Shown in pieces: positions 47,123 through 56,686 of a stretch of 64,000 nucleotides of DNA. Position 1 is the stretch's first letter. Every line of letters begins with the position of its first letter. Both the position numbers and the translations under genes were made by a program. This DNA comes from Methylocella sp. (GTDB lineage Bacteria > Pseudomonadota > Alphaproteobacteria > Rhizobiales > Beijerinckiaceae). Below the pieces are notes generated by a model. It did no database searches. It was given only the letters and a program-made list of their open reading frames with translations, and was not told where the DNA came from. Location of the stretch: NCBI GenBank assembly GCA_037200525.1, contig JBBCGG010000001.1:5138501-5202500 (forward strand). Reading direction: 5' to 3'.

Positions 47123-48106
47123 ATGGCGAAAGCAAAGCTTCCAATCCTCCTGGCGACATTGACGATGTTTGCAGGTTCGGTCCCCATAAGTGCCGATGAT
47201 GCAGACGTCGCGACGCAAATTGTCGACGTTATGAATAAATTGTTCGGCGTCCACCCCGGATTTCGCGCTAATCACGCCAAAGGCTTGGTGGTGGAGGGAA
47301 GCTTCACGGCTGCGCCCGCAGCCGCCGAACTGAGCAAGGCAATCCTGTTCAATGGCTCCAAGATCCCCGTGACGGTGCGGTTTTCGGATGCGACTGGCGT
47401 TCCGACGATCCCTGACGGATCGCCTCAGGCCAACCCGCACGGAATATCGATCAAATATCATCTGCCGGACGGCAGCGACACCGACATGGTGACCAACTCG
47501 CTCAAATTCTTCCCCGTCGCAACGGGCGAAGATTTCCGCGACTTGCTGACCGCCATCTCGCAGAGCCCGAAGGACGCTCCGAAGCCGACGAAAGTCGAAC
47601 AGTTTTTGGCCGCTCATCCAAGAACGCCGCTCGCCCTGGCGACGGTCTCGACGCCAGCGAGCTTCGCCGATGAGGAATATTTCGGCATCGATGCATTCAT
47701 CTTCGTCAACAAAGCCGGCGCGAAGCAGGCGGTGCGCTATCAGATCACGCCCGAAAAAGTCGTGCATCTCAACCCCGCCGACGCGGCCAAGAAATCACCC
47801 GATTTCCTGATCGACGAGTTGCCGACCCGCATCGCGAAAGGTCCCGTGACCTTCCACATTAAAGCGCAGTTGGCTCAGCCCGGAGATCAAACGAAGGACG
47901 CAACGCTGCCCTGGCCGGACGACCGCAAAGTCGTCGATCTTGGCGTGCTGACCATCGACAAGACCGTTCCCGACACCTTGACGGCGCAAAAGGCGCTGCT
48001 GTTCCTTCCTGGTTCTCTCACCGATGGAATCGAACAGTCCGACGATCCGCTGGTCGACGTGCGCGACGGCGCCTATGCGGTGTCTTTCTCGCGTCGCAAC
48101 CCTTAA
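47123..48106 (+). CDS. Secreted catalase-family peroxidase
   Basis: 327-aa minimal catalase-fold heme peroxidase (SrpA-like). Signal peptide MAKAKLPILLATLTMFAGSV then KGLVVEGSFTAAP, VTVRFSDATGVPTIPDGSP (distal heme region), NPHGISIKYHLPDG and RYQITPEKVVHL (proximal side). It is much shorter than classic catalases (~480-700 aa), as usual for this periplasmic group, which has peroxidase more than catalase activity. The ATG at 47123 is preferred to a TTG five codons upstream. Confidence 0.88.
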   Translation: MAKAKLPILLATLTMFAGSVPISADDADVATQIVDVMNKLFGVHPGFRANHAKGLVVEGSFTAAPAAAELSKAILFNGSKIPVTVRFSDATGVPTIPDGSPQANPHGISIKYHLPDGSDTDMVTNSLKFFPVATGEDFRDLLTAISQSPKDAPKPTKVEQFLAAHPRTPLALATVSTPASFADEEYFGIDAFIFVNKAGAKQAVRYQITPEKVVHLNPADAAKKSPDFLIDELPTRIAKGPVTFHIKAQLAQPGDQTKDATLPWPDDRKVVDLGVLTIDKTVPDTLTAQKALLFLPGSLTDGIEQSDDPLVDVRDGAYAVSFSRRNP

Positions 48107-48289
48107 GAGGCGAGCCTCTCGCCGTCTCCGCGCTGGCGGCGGCGTTTGATCGGTAAAGCCTGTTTCGTGCGCCAATTTCTCGCGCCAAGCCCCGGATCGT
48201 TTTCGACTTTCAGTCAGAAGCGATCCGGGCGAAAGACTGAAGGCCATCGACTCATAATCGGGATAGCCGAATTGGCCCGACGGCTTGGG

Positions 48290-49582
48290 TCAACTTGCTT
48301 CCGGGGAGCGCGCGATCGGCGCCAGCAGGGTGGCCGCGACTCCGACAAGCGTCACGCCGGCTATGTAGTGGGCCGGAGCAAACCGGTCGAGATGGCTAAG
48401 CCACGAGATAAATAACGGAGTCACTCCGCCAAAGATGGCATAGGCAACGTTATAGGAGAATGAGAGACCGCTGAAACGCACTGCGGCGGGGAACGCGCGG
48501 ACCATTACAAGCGGCGTCAGGCTCACAATGCCGGTTCCCGCGCCCGCCAGCACATAAAGCGGCAGCAAGGCATGCGGCATCTGCGCCGCGCCGATGTAAA
48601 GAGCGTAGGCGCCGGCAACCAGCAGAACCGCCATTGGCGCGAGGACGCGGCGGACGCCAAATCGGTCCGTCAATATGCCGACGACTACGGTGGAAAGACA
48701 CAGCGCCGCCGTCCCCGCCAAGTTGGCGAGGAGAGTATCTCCCGGCGCTAGACCAAATGATTGTTGCAGCAGCGATGGCGTCATCAGAATCACCACCACG
48801 ATTGCGGCCGTAAGCATCCAGGTGCTGGCCATCGAAGCCACCACAGCGGCGCGATATGCGCGCAGAACCGCTCGCAGCGGCAACTCCCGCGATATCGCCG
48901 CACGTTTGCGCATTTCCTCAAAAACCGGCGTCTCGCTGAGCCATTGCCGCAACAGCATAGCGATAAACCCGAACACGCCGCCGAGCAGGAAAGGCGCTCG
49001 CCAAAAGCCATCGGCGATCTGGCTGGGCGTCAGCAGGAGGTTGATGCTGGTCGCCGTCAATGAACCGAGCAGGAGGCCGCCCGTTAGTCCGCCCGTGAGG
49101 AGGCCGATCGCAAGGCCGGTCCGCCCAGGCGGGGCATGTTCGGCGACGAATACCCATCCCCCCGGCGCCTCGCCTCCAATTGCGGCGCCTTGCATCACCC
49201 GCATCACGATCAGCAGCAATGGCGCCGCAACCCCGATCGAGTGGTAGGTCGGCAGCACTCCGATCAGTAAAGTCGGGATCGCCATCAGAAGAACGCTCAG
49301 CGTAAACACGCGCTTGCGTCCATAACGATCGCCGAAATGCGCCATGACGATCCCTCCGAGCGGACGGGCGAAATAGCCCACCGCAAAGATGCCGAACGTC
49401 TGCAGTTGACGCAGCCAGTTGGGGAGATCGTCGGGAAAGAAAAGCTTGCCGATCACGCCCGTAAAAAAAACGAAGATGACGAAATCATAGAACTCGAGCG
49501 CGCCGCCCAGAGAGGCAAGCGAGAGAGTGCGCACCTCGCTTCTGGTTAAAGGGCGGCGCGTCGGGGCAAGCTTCGAATCCAT
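48290..49582 (-). CDS. MFS transporter, metabolite:H+ symporter type
   Basis: 430-aa major facilitator with 12 membrane segments. The opening SLASLGGALEFYDFVIFVFF and the motif GDRYGRKRVFTLSVLLMAIP place it in the metabolite:H+ symporter group (ProP/ShiA/KgtP-like). AGGAG five bases before the ATG at 49582 supports the start. The substrate cannot be told. Confidence 0.88.
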   Translation of the reverse strand: MDSKLAPTRRPLTRSEVRTLSLASLGGALEFYDFVIFVFFTGVIGKLFFPDDLPNWLRQLQTFGIFAVGYFARPLGGIVMAHFGDRYGRKRVFTLSVLLMAIPTLLIGVLPTYHSIGVAAPLLLIVMRVMQGAAIGGEAPGGWVFVAEHAPPGRTGLAIGLLTGGLTGGLLLGSLTATSINLLLTPSQIADGFWRAPFLLGGVFGFIAMLLRQWLSETPVFEEMRKRAAISRELPLRAVLRAYRAAVVASMASTWMLTAAIVVVILMTPSLLQQSFGLAPGDTLLANLAGTAALCLSTVVVGILTDRFGVRRVLAPMAVLLVAGAYALYIGAAQMPHALLPLYVLAGAGTGIVSLTPLVMVRAFPAAVRFSGLSFSYNVAYAIFGGVTPLFISWLSHLDRFAPAHYIAGVTLVGVAATLLAPIARSPEAS

Positions 49583-50266
49583 GGAGGCTCCTGTCAGGAA
49601 CGATTGGGTCGATGGCCGCCGCCATTGCAGCTGCGCCGGTCTCCGCAATTGCTTGTTTGAACCCGATCGCCATCAGAAAACAATGACAGGCTACTCCAGA
49701 TAGGGCGAAATGTCGCGTGTCGCCCGGTAATGATCACGCAAGTAAAATCGCAAAGTTACGCCGCTAATGCTGGTCGCGCAGCATGACAATTGTAGTCGCC
49801 TTATGACAGATATTGGCGGCGGCGAACTCCTCTACTGGCTGCAACGCCGGACTGAGGAAAAGCGCGCGCCGCAATGGCGCTATTGCCGCTCTCGCCGCCT
49901 GCTGCCCTAATCAATGAGACCCGCGCAAAACGCAATGCGCCAAGCGAGAATGAGAGATAGAAGGCGCGCCAGTTGGGCGAGCTTCTCTCAAAATGAAGCG
50001 TGGTAAAGGAAATCGTAACCAAGCTTCGTCAGGCTCCCGACAGCCCGCCCTGCGAGAACGCTGCATCGGTTTTGCCTTACCGCATGCCGATCGATGAATT
50101 GCGCTCAACGCTGCGCGGGATGATGGACCAATCGGGTATAAAGCCTTTTCGCCGCCCGCGGCGGGCCATGTTCCTGACGAAATTGCGTCTCATCGATACG
50201 CTACAGGCCTAATCGGCGCCCTTTTGGGACATGCCGTTTTAAGCATTTGTCTGAGAAACGAGGGAT
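49583..50266. other. 684-bp gap, no firm gene
   Basis: A GTG-started frame at 50000-50212 on the plus strand (70 aa, with MPIDELRSTLRGMMDQSG) might be a small gene, but no family or ribosome-binding site supports it. Nothing else is seen. Confidence 0.35.
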
Positions 50267-51388
50267 ATGACCTATACGACCGGGACGTTAAGCGGCTTCA
50301 ATCTTTTGGACGGTATTGCTTTGCCTCGGGGCAAGCCTCGCCGGGTTATTTCTGGAGCCATAGTCATTGGCTTTGGCATTGTCGCCCTCGTCTGGGTGAT
50401 CGCCACGGTTGCCGCCGCATGCATGATGGTCGCATCGCTCACCGCCCATCCCAATATACACGCGGAAGAGCCGGTTGCGCCGCCAATGGCACCGAGGATG
50501 GTTGTAATCGCCAATCCCTATGGAGCGCTGGCCAGCGCGGCGGATTTTCCCAGTCCGGCCCCAATTTTGACCGATCCGGCGCAAACTCCCGATTTCTCAG
50601 TCGATGCGGCGCTGGAGCCCGACCCCTTCGCCGCAGCCTTCCCGCCGAAGCGCGCCGATGGGGTAGCGGATAACGCGCCAACGCCGCCAGCCGATCCTCT
50701 TGTCTCTTCGCCGCTTCCGCCAAAACGCGAAATCGCGCGTTCGTCTCCGAAGGAGAATGGGCAGCGGGTCGCCTCCGCGCCATATTCAGCGGCCAACCCT
50801 CCCGAGCAGGGCGACCGCAACCTGTTTCAAAAATTCTTTGACGCATTGAGCCAACCGTCCCGCTCCATGACAGGAGATGCGCGGCCGGAAGACGGCGCCA
50901 TGGGCGCTGCGCTTTCCAATAACTCGGCTTCTTTGCCGCGCCCCGGCAACCGCGTCGCGCTTTATGATATTGAAGCGCATACCGTTTATATGCCCAACGG
51001 GGAAAGATTGGAGGCGCATTCGGGGCTGGGCGACAGGATGGACGATCCCCGTTATGTCAACGAAAAGGATCGCGGAGCAACGCCGCCTCACGCTTATGAC
51101 CTTGTTTTGCGGGAACAGCTTTTCCATGGCGTTGCGGCTTTGCGCCTCAATCCCGTCGATGGCGGCAGCGTGTTTGGCCGCACAGGTCTTCTCGCGCATA
51201 GATACATGCTTGGCCCGCGCGGCGACTCCAACGGATGTGTGTCCTTCAGGGATTATCCACGGTTCCTGCAAGCCTTTAGGAATGGCGAAGTTACGCGCCT
51301 TGTCGTCGTGACGCGTCTCGGGGCCACGTCTTCTAGCGTCGCTTCCGTCCCTCGCAAACGCGGCCTCAGATACGCCAATAATAGCTGA
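50267..51388 (+). CDS. DUF2778 (L,D-transpeptidase-like) membrane-anchored protein
   Basis: 373-aa protein: a membrane anchor (~30-57), a ~150-residue Pro/Ala-rich linker, then a DUF2778 domain (~225-350). That domain carries a Cys/His active site like L,D-transpeptidases: HRYMLGPRGDSNGCVSF. DUF2778 is also found in Tlde1-type type VI effectors, but no type VI genes are here, so a cell-wall role in the periplasm is more likely. Confidence 0.8.
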   Translation: MTYTTGTLSGFNLLDGIALPRGKPRRVISGAIVIGFGIVALVWVIATVAAACMMVASLTAHPNIHAEEPVAPPMAPRMVVIANPYGALASAADFPSPAPILTDPAQTPDFSVDAALEPDPFAAAFPPKRADGVADNAPTPPADPLVSSPLPPKREIARSSPKENGQRVASAPYSAANPPEQGDRNLFQKFFDALSQPSRSMTGDARPEDGAMGAALSNNSASLPRPGNRVALYDIEAHTVYMPNGERLEAHSGLGDRMDDPRYVNEKDRGATPPHAYDLVLREQLFHGVAALRLNPVDGGSVFGRTGLLAHRYMLGPRGDSNGCVSFRDYPRFLQAFRNGEVTRLVVVTRLGATSSSVASVPRKRGLRYANNS

Positions 51389-51692
51389 CCGGAACGCATA
51401 GGGTGGGCCTAGCACATTTTTCCGGTCATGTCGGGCATATCAGGCGCACAGCCCCTCATTTTATCGCTGCCCAAATTATCGATAGCTCCACGCGGCGACG
51501 GCTTTGGATCGTCCCGCTCAGCACGCGTCGCCTTTTTTTGATTTCGCTCGCGGCGAGAAGACGCCCAGATCGAGCCTGAGGGCGCTTTTTGTTATTTTCC
51601 CGGAGTTATCCACAAGAACACTTGACCCTCTCCCATTTGTTCTTTATTTGTTCTGCTTATACACCCCGAACGTTCGACAGGCAAATGGCGGC
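51389..51692. other. Intergenic gap, no feature seen
   Basis: 304 bp; upstream codons of the radical SAM frame run through part of it but lack protein-like character. Confidence 0.35.
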
Positions 51693-52889
51693 ATGGCGAT
51701 TGTTGCAGAGAGCATAAAGGGTGCAAAGCGGGTTCGCGGCGGCAGCGCTTTAGTTCAGCCGGAAGGCCGAACCTCACGGCGTCCTGACGTCGAAGATGCC
51801 CTTGCCCCCGCGCCCGCATCGCAGCCGAAGTTGGAGCCGCGGCGCGGTCGCGGCGCGCTGACCAACGCCGCGGGACGCTTCGAACCAGAGATCCGCGTTC
51901 ACGACGACGATGGTTGGGATCTGCCGGAGGATTTGCCGCCGCTTCGCACGGAAGTGATGCAAGAACGCGCCAGGACAATTATCTCGCGCAATGATTCGCC
52001 CGATATTTCTTTTGACCGCTCGATCAATCCTTATCGCGGATGCGAACATGGCTGCGTATATTGTTTCGCGCGGCCGACGCACGCCTATCTTGGACTTTCA
52101 GCGGGCCTTGATTTCGAAACGCGGCTTTTTTCAAAAACCAATGCGGCCAGCGTGCTGGAGCGCGAACTGGCGGCGCCGGGCTACCAGGCCAAAACGATAG
52201 CGATCGGCTCCAACACTGATCCCTATCAGCCGATCGAGCGCAAAGAACAAGTCATGCGCCAGGTGCTTGGCGTTCTCTCGCGAGCCAATCATCCGGTTGG
52301 CATCGTAACCAAATCGACCCTGGTTCTGCGCGATCTCGATCTGCTCGCCCCGATGGCGGAGAAGGGTCTCGTCAAAGTCGCTCTATCGGTGACGACGCTT
52401 GATCCGGTTCTCGCGCGAAAAATGGAGCCGAGAGCCAGTTCGCCTGAGCGGCGGCTTGAGACAGTGCGGCGCCTCGCGCAGGCCGGCATTCCGACGGTGG
52501 TCATGGTGGCGCCGATCATTCCCGCCATCAACGACGCGGAAATCGAAGCCATACTCGCAAGAGCCCAAGCGGCAGGGGCGAGAGAAGCAGGCTATGTCAT
52601 GCTGCGCCTGCCGCTCGAGGTGCGCGACCTGTTCGCCGAATGGCTGATGACCCATTATCCCGGCAAGCTCCGGCATGTCTTGTCTTTGATTCGCTCGGTA
52701 CGCGGCGGCAAGATGTATGATTCGACTTTCGGCAAGCGAATGACCGGATCTGGACCCTATGCCTGGATGATCGGGCGGCGCTTCGAGGCCGCCGCCAAGA
52801 AGCTCGGCCTCGCCAGAAGCCGCGTGCCGCTGCGGTGCGATTTGTTCTCGCCCCCTGCGCGGCAAGGAGAGCAATTGCAACTGCTTTAG
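51693..52889 (+). CDS. PA0069-family radical SAM protein
   Basis: 398-aa radical SAM protein. The iron-sulfur motif CEHGCVYCFARPTHAY (CxxxCxxC) is preceded by SFDRSINPYRGC, and the barrel includes IAIGSNTDPYQPIE and VALSVTTLDPVLARKMEP, all typical of the PA0069 (SPL-like) group. The reaction is unknown; a DNA or nucleotide repair link has been suggested from similarity to spore photoproduct lyase. The frame is open upstream to 51504, but the ATG at 51693 suits family length. Confidence 0.87.
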   Translation: MAIVAESIKGAKRVRGGSALVQPEGRTSRRPDVEDALAPAPASQPKLEPRRGRGALTNAAGRFEPEIRVHDDDGWDLPEDLPPLRTEVMQERARTIISRNDSPDISFDRSINPYRGCEHGCVYCFARPTHAYLGLSAGLDFETRLFSKTNAASVLERELAAPGYQAKTIAIGSNTDPYQPIERKEQVMRQVLGVLSRANHPVGIVTKSTLVLRDLDLLAPMAEKGLVKVALSVTTLDPVLARKMEPRASSPERRLETVRRLAQAGIPTVVMVAPIIPAINDAEIEAILARAQAAGAREAGYVMLRLPLEVRDLFAEWLMTHYPGKLRHVLSLIRSVRGGKMYDSTFGKRMTGSGPYAWMIGRRFEAAAKKLGLARSRVPLRCDLFSPPARQGEQLQLL

Positions 52890-53136
52890 CAGGTGATCGA
52901 TCAGCCGCGGAAATGCCAAGAGCGAAGGGGCGAACCACATCGGCGAGACGGCGAGCGGAATTTCGCGCTAATACAGACCCGATCGGCGCGCGCGCTTTCA
53001 TGGGTCATATCAGTCAAAGTCCGCATCTCAGAGCTTGATCGGCGCCGTGGAGCAGCCGAGCAAAACGAGCCTTTGCGGGCGCGGGTTTTGGCCCAAAGCC
53101 TTTTCACGCCGGCTCGGATCGCTTAAATCTGGCGGC

Positions 53137-55227
53137 ATGACCTCCGTTCAAAAGAGCGATCCCGCCGCCTCCCCGCCGGCGGAGGACGATAACTACATAG
53201 TTGAAGCCGATCATCGCGACGCCGATGATGATGAGATGTCGCCTTTCGCCGATCTTGATCTTGGGGCGGACGAAGCGGCTCCCGCCTCGCTCCGCCAGGG
53301 CGTTGCGGTCATCCGCAGCTTTTGGCGGCATGCGCCCGTCGGCCCCGGCGTCTACCGCATGATCGGCGCCGACGCCGAAGTTCTCTATGTCGGCAAGGCG
53401 AAAAGCGTCCGCAAGCGGATAGCGAGCTATATGCGGCCCTCCGGCCATACCAATCGCATCGCCAGAATGATCGCCCTCACCGCGTCGATGGTGTTCATCT
53501 CGACCGGAACCGAGGCCGAAGCTCTGCTGCTCGAGACCAATTACATCAAGCAGATGAAGCCGCGCTTCAACGTATTGATGCGCGACGACAAGTCGTTCCC
53601 CTATATTCTGCTCACCGGCGATCATGAAGCGCCGCAGATTGCTAAGCACCGCGGAGCGCGCAATCAAAAGGGCGATTATTTCGGTCCTTTTGCGAGCGTA
53701 TGGGCGGTCAACCGCACCATGAACGCGCTGCAACGCGCCTTTCTGTTGCGCTCCTGCAGCGACAGCTATTACGAAAACCGCACGCGGCCGTGCCTGCTTT
53801 ATCAGATCAAGCGCTGTTCGGCCCCTTGCACTGGCGAAATTGGCCATGCCGACTATGCCGACCTCGTTCAAGAAGCGCGGGATTTTCTTTCCGGCAAGAG
53901 CCGCGCGGTGCGCGACATGCTCGCCGAGGAAATGGCGAGCGCCGCCGAAAGACTGGATTTTGAGGCCGCCGCGCGGTTGCGCGATCGCATTGCCGCGCTC
54001 TCGGCCATCCAAGGCGCCCAGGGCGTCAACCCGAAGAACGTCGAGGAGGCGGATGTTTTCGCCATCGTCGAGCAAGCGGGCCAGTTCTGCATCGAGGTCT
54101 TCTTTTTCCGGACGTTTCAGAACTGGGGCAATCGCGCCTATTTTCCCCGCGCCGACAAGAGCCTCGCTCCCGGCGAGGTGCTCGATGCTTTCTTGGCCCA
54201 GTTCTACGCCGACAAGCCGCCGCCGCGGCTGATTCTCATTTCGCACGAGATCGAGAATTGCGCCGTGCTCGCGGAAGCCCTTTGCGTGCGAGCGGGGCGC
54301 AAAATCGAGATCGCCGCGCCGCAAAGAGGCGAGAAAAAAGAGCTCGTCGATCACGCGGAGCAAAACGCGCGCGAGGCGCTCAGCCGCAAATTGTCCGAAA
54401 CCACCTCGCAGGAAAAGCTTCTCGCCGCCCTCGGCGAAACCTTTGGCCTCAACGCAAAGCCGCGCCGCGTCGAAGTTTACGACAACTCTCACATCATGGG
54501 GACGAATGCAGTTGGCGCGATGATCGTGGCCGGGGCCAATGGCTTCATGAAGACGCATTATCGCACCTTCAACATCAAGGGCGACGATCTGACGCCCGGC
54601 GATGATTATGGCATGATGCGCGAAGTGCTGCGGCGCCGTTTCACGAGGCTGATGAAAGAAGATGCCGCCGCTTTCGCCCCAAACTCGGAAGCGGCCCTGA
54701 GCGGCGCCTTGCGCGATGACGTCGCCTTCGCCGCGCCCGACGACGATCGCGAGGACCAGGATGTTTTTCCGCAGAAGCCTGACCTTATCCTGATCGACGG
54801 CGGCCAGGGACAGTTTGACGCCGCGCGGAGCGTTCTGGCCGACCTCGGCGTCGAAGGCGTCGCCATTGCCTCAATCGCCAAAGGACCCGATCGCAACGCC
54901 GGACGCGAGACATTTTTCGTCGTCGGGAGACCGCCTTTCAAATTGGCCCCGCGCGATCCGACGCTTTATTTTGTGCAACGCCTTCGCGACGAAGCGCATC
55001 GCTTTGCGATTGGGACGCATCGCGCGCGGCGCAAAAAGGAGTTCACCAAAAGCCCGCTCGACGAAATCGCCGGAATTGGGCCAGCGCGCAAGCGCGCTCT
55101 ATTGCACGCATTTGGCACGGCGAAGGCGATTTCAAAGGCGGCGCTGTCCGATTTCGAGAAGGTTCCAGGGATCAACGCCGCCACCGCGCGGCTGGTTTAC
55201 AATTTTTTCCACGAAGGCGAGGGGTAG
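53137..55227 (+). CDS. uvrC: Excinuclease ABC subunit C
   Basis: Makes both incisions in nucleotide excision repair. The 696-aa protein has an acidic N-terminal extension of ~50 residues, the GIY-YIG nuclease ([23 protein letters not shown]), the UvrB-binding UVR motif ([22 protein letters not shown]), the RNase H-like C-terminal nuclease ([10 protein letters not shown]) and tandem helix-hairpin-helix (ELGIGPARK-like, [13 protein letters not shown]). MTSVQKSD at 53137 is the better start. First of uvrC-pgsA-moaD-moaE, all co-directional. Confidence 0.96.
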   Translation: MTSVQKSDPAASPPAEDDNYIVEADHRDADDDEMSPFADLDLGADEAAPASLRQGVAVIRSFWRHAPVGPGVYRMIGADAEVLYVGKAKSVRKRIASYMRPSGHTNRIARMIALTASMVFISTGTEAEALLLETNYIKQMKPRFNVLMRDDKSFPYILLTGDHEAPQIAKHRGARNQKGDYFGPFASVWAVNRTMNALQRAFLLRSCSDSYYENRTRPCLLYQIKRCSAPCTGEIGHADYADLVQEARDFLSGKSRAVRDMLAEEMASAAERLDFEAAARLRDRIAALSAIQGAQGVNPKNVEEADVFAIVEQAGQFCIEVFFFRTFQNWGNRAYFPRADKSLAPGEVLDAFLAQFYADKPPPRLILISHEIENCAVLAEALCVRAGRKIEIAAPQRGEKKELVDHAEQNAREALSRKLSETTSQEKLLAALGETFGLNAKPRRVEVYDNSHIMGTNAVGAMIVAGANGFMKTHYRTFNIKGDDLTPGDDYGMMREVLRRRFTRLMKEDAAAFAPNSEAALSGALRDDVAFAAPDDDREDQDVFPQKPDLILIDGGQGQFDAARSVLADLGVEGVAIASIAKGPDRNAGRETFFVVGRPPFKLAPRDPTLYFVQRLRDEAHRFAIGTHRARRKKEFTKSPLDEIAGIGPARKRALLHAFGTAKAISKAALSDFEKVPGINAATARLVYNFFHEGEG

Positions 55228-55326
55228 AAAAGGGCCAAAAGCGCGCTAAACTCCGACGTCGGCTTGCCGGGGGCGAGCCGACAAGCCAGAATGCCGGCGC
55301 GATCTTGAGAGGAAGTTCCCTCGACC

Positions 55327-55923
55327 ATGGCGATAACGACGATTTCGAGCGGGCCGAGCCGGACCTGGAGCTTGCCGAATCTCCTGACCTATGGACGGGT
55401 CGCGGCGGTCCCGATCGTGGTCGGCTTGCTGTTCTGGTCCGAGATCGACTGGGTGCGCTGGGTCGCTCTTGGCGTTTACATCGTGGCCGCCATTACCGAT
55501 TTTCTTGACGGCTATCTCGCCCGCGTTCTGTCGCAGCAATCCGCGCTAGGTCAAATGCTTGACCCGATCGCAGACAAGCTTCTCGTCTCCGCCGTCCTGA
55601 TGATGCTTGTCGCCGATCATACAATCGTGAGCTATTCGCTCGCAGCTGCGGTGGTGATTTTATCCAGGGAAATCCTCGTTTCCGGATTGCGTGAGTTTCT
55701 GGCCGACCTCAAGGTCTCGATTCCGGTCAGCCGGATCGCCAAATGGAAGACAACGCTACAACTCATCGCCTTGGGTTTTCTGATCGCCGGACCCGCCGGA
55801 GAAAAGATTTTGCCTGGCTCCATAAAAATCGGCCTTGTTCTATTCTGGTTGTCGGCCCTGCTCACGCTCTACACCGGCTGGGACTATCTCAAGGCAGGGG
55901 TCAAGCACGTCACGGAAATCTGA
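55327..55923 (+). CDS. pgsA: CDP-diacylglycerol-glycerol-3-phosphate 3-phosphatidyltransferase
   Basis: Commits CDP-diacylglycerol to phosphatidylglycerol synthesis at the inner membrane. The 198-aa protein has four to five membrane segments and a full CDP-alcohol transferase signature DGYLAR...G...D...D (DFLDGYLARVLSQQSALGQ, then MLDPIADK). The ATG and the gap after uvrC fit the common alphaproteobacterial order uvrC-pgsA-moaD-moaE. Confidence 0.95.
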   Translation: MAITTISSGPSRTWSLPNLLTYGRVAAVPIVVGLLFWSEIDWVRWVALGVYIVAAITDFLDGYLARVLSQQSALGQMLDPIADKLLVSAVLMMLVADHTIVSYSLAAAVVILSREILVSGLREFLADLKVSIPVSRIAKWKTTLQLIALGFLIAGPAGEKILPGSIKIGLVLFWLSALLTLYTGWDYLKAGVKHVTEI

Positions 55924-55953
55924 AAAATCGCGCTCCGCATTCGAAGGAGGCAA

Positions 55954-56208
55954 TTGATGAAAGCTCTTTATTTCGCCTGGGTGCGCGAACGCGTCGGAAT
56001 AGCCGAAGAAGAAATTTCTCCGCCCGACGGCGTCGCAACGGTGGGCGACCTCATGGTTTGGCTGCGTGACAAAGGAGAGGGCTATGAGGTCGCCTTCGAA
56101 AATACGAAAACCATAAGAGCCGCGCTCGACCGCACGCATGTCCGTCACGACACAGCGATCGGCGATGCGCGGGAAATCGCCTTCTTCCCGCCGATGACAG
56201 GGGGATGA
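55954..56208 (+). CDS. moaD: Molybdopterin synthase sulfur carrier subunit
   Basis: 84-aa ubiquitin-fold protein ending in PMTGG; the terminal Gly-Gly is thiocarboxylated to donate sulfur in molybdopterin synthesis. Starts MKALYFAWVRERVG with AAGGAGG eight bases upstream. The stop overlaps the moaE start. Confidence 0.94.
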   Translation: MMKALYFAWVRERVGIAEEEISPPDGVATVGDLMVWLRDKGEGYEVAFENTKTIRAALDRTHVRHDTAIGDAREIAFFPPMTGG

Positions 56209-56678
56209 GCTTGGCCGCGAAGGTGATTGTGCGGGTTGCGGAGACCTGTTTCGACGTCGCGCGCGAGACGGCCGCATTGACGGAAGGGCGCACGGATATT
56301 GGCGCCGTGGCGACGTTTACCGGCCTTTGCCGTGACGAAGGCGGCGTCTTGAGATCGCTGGAGATTGAGCATTATCCCGGCATGGCGGAGGACGAGATCA
56401 ATCGCGTCGTCTCGGAAGCCCTCACGCGCTGGCCGCTGGAAGGGGCGCTCGTTATCCATCGTTACGGCCGCATCAAGCCGGGCGAGCCCATTGTGCTCGT
56501 CGCCGCTGCCAGCCTGCACCGCAGCGAGGCCTTTGCGGCGGCCTCTTTTCTGATGGATTTTTTGAAGACGCGAGCCCCGTTCTGGAAGAAACAGCATCTA
56601 GCCGATCAGACGAATGATGCAGGTTGGATCGCGGCCAAGGCGGAGGATAGCGCCGCGGCCGAGAAATGGCGGGCGTAG
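56205..56678 (+). CDS. moaE: Molybdopterin synthase catalytic subunit
   Basis: 157-aa large subunit that, with MoaD, converts precursor Z to molybdopterin. It has VATFTGLCRDEGG, the YGRIKPGEPIVLVA strand and the Lys-rich active-site end TRAPFWKKQH. The ATG overlaps the moaD stop (ATGA). Converges with the MFS gene at 56687. Confidence 0.94.
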   Translation: MSLAAKVIVRVAETCFDVARETAALTEGRTDIGAVATFTGLCRDEGGVLRSLEIEHYPGMAEDEINRVVSEALTRWPLEGALVIHRYGRIKPGEPIVLVAAASLHRSEAFAAASFLMDFLKTRAPFWKKQHLADQTNDAGWIAAKAEDSAAAEKWRA

Positions 56679-56686
56679 GCTACGTC

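Noticed and set aside
50000-50212. 70-codon GTG-started frame
   Set aside because: No family or start signal; left as a possibility only in the gap note.
50267-51388. DUF2778 protein as a type VI effector
   Set aside because: No type VI structural or immunity genes nearby; membrane anchor and linker fit a cell-wall role better.
53104-54558. 484-codon open frame opposite uvrC
   Set aside because: Antisense to a well-matched uvrC; the protein has no family features. High GC keeps the opposite strand open.
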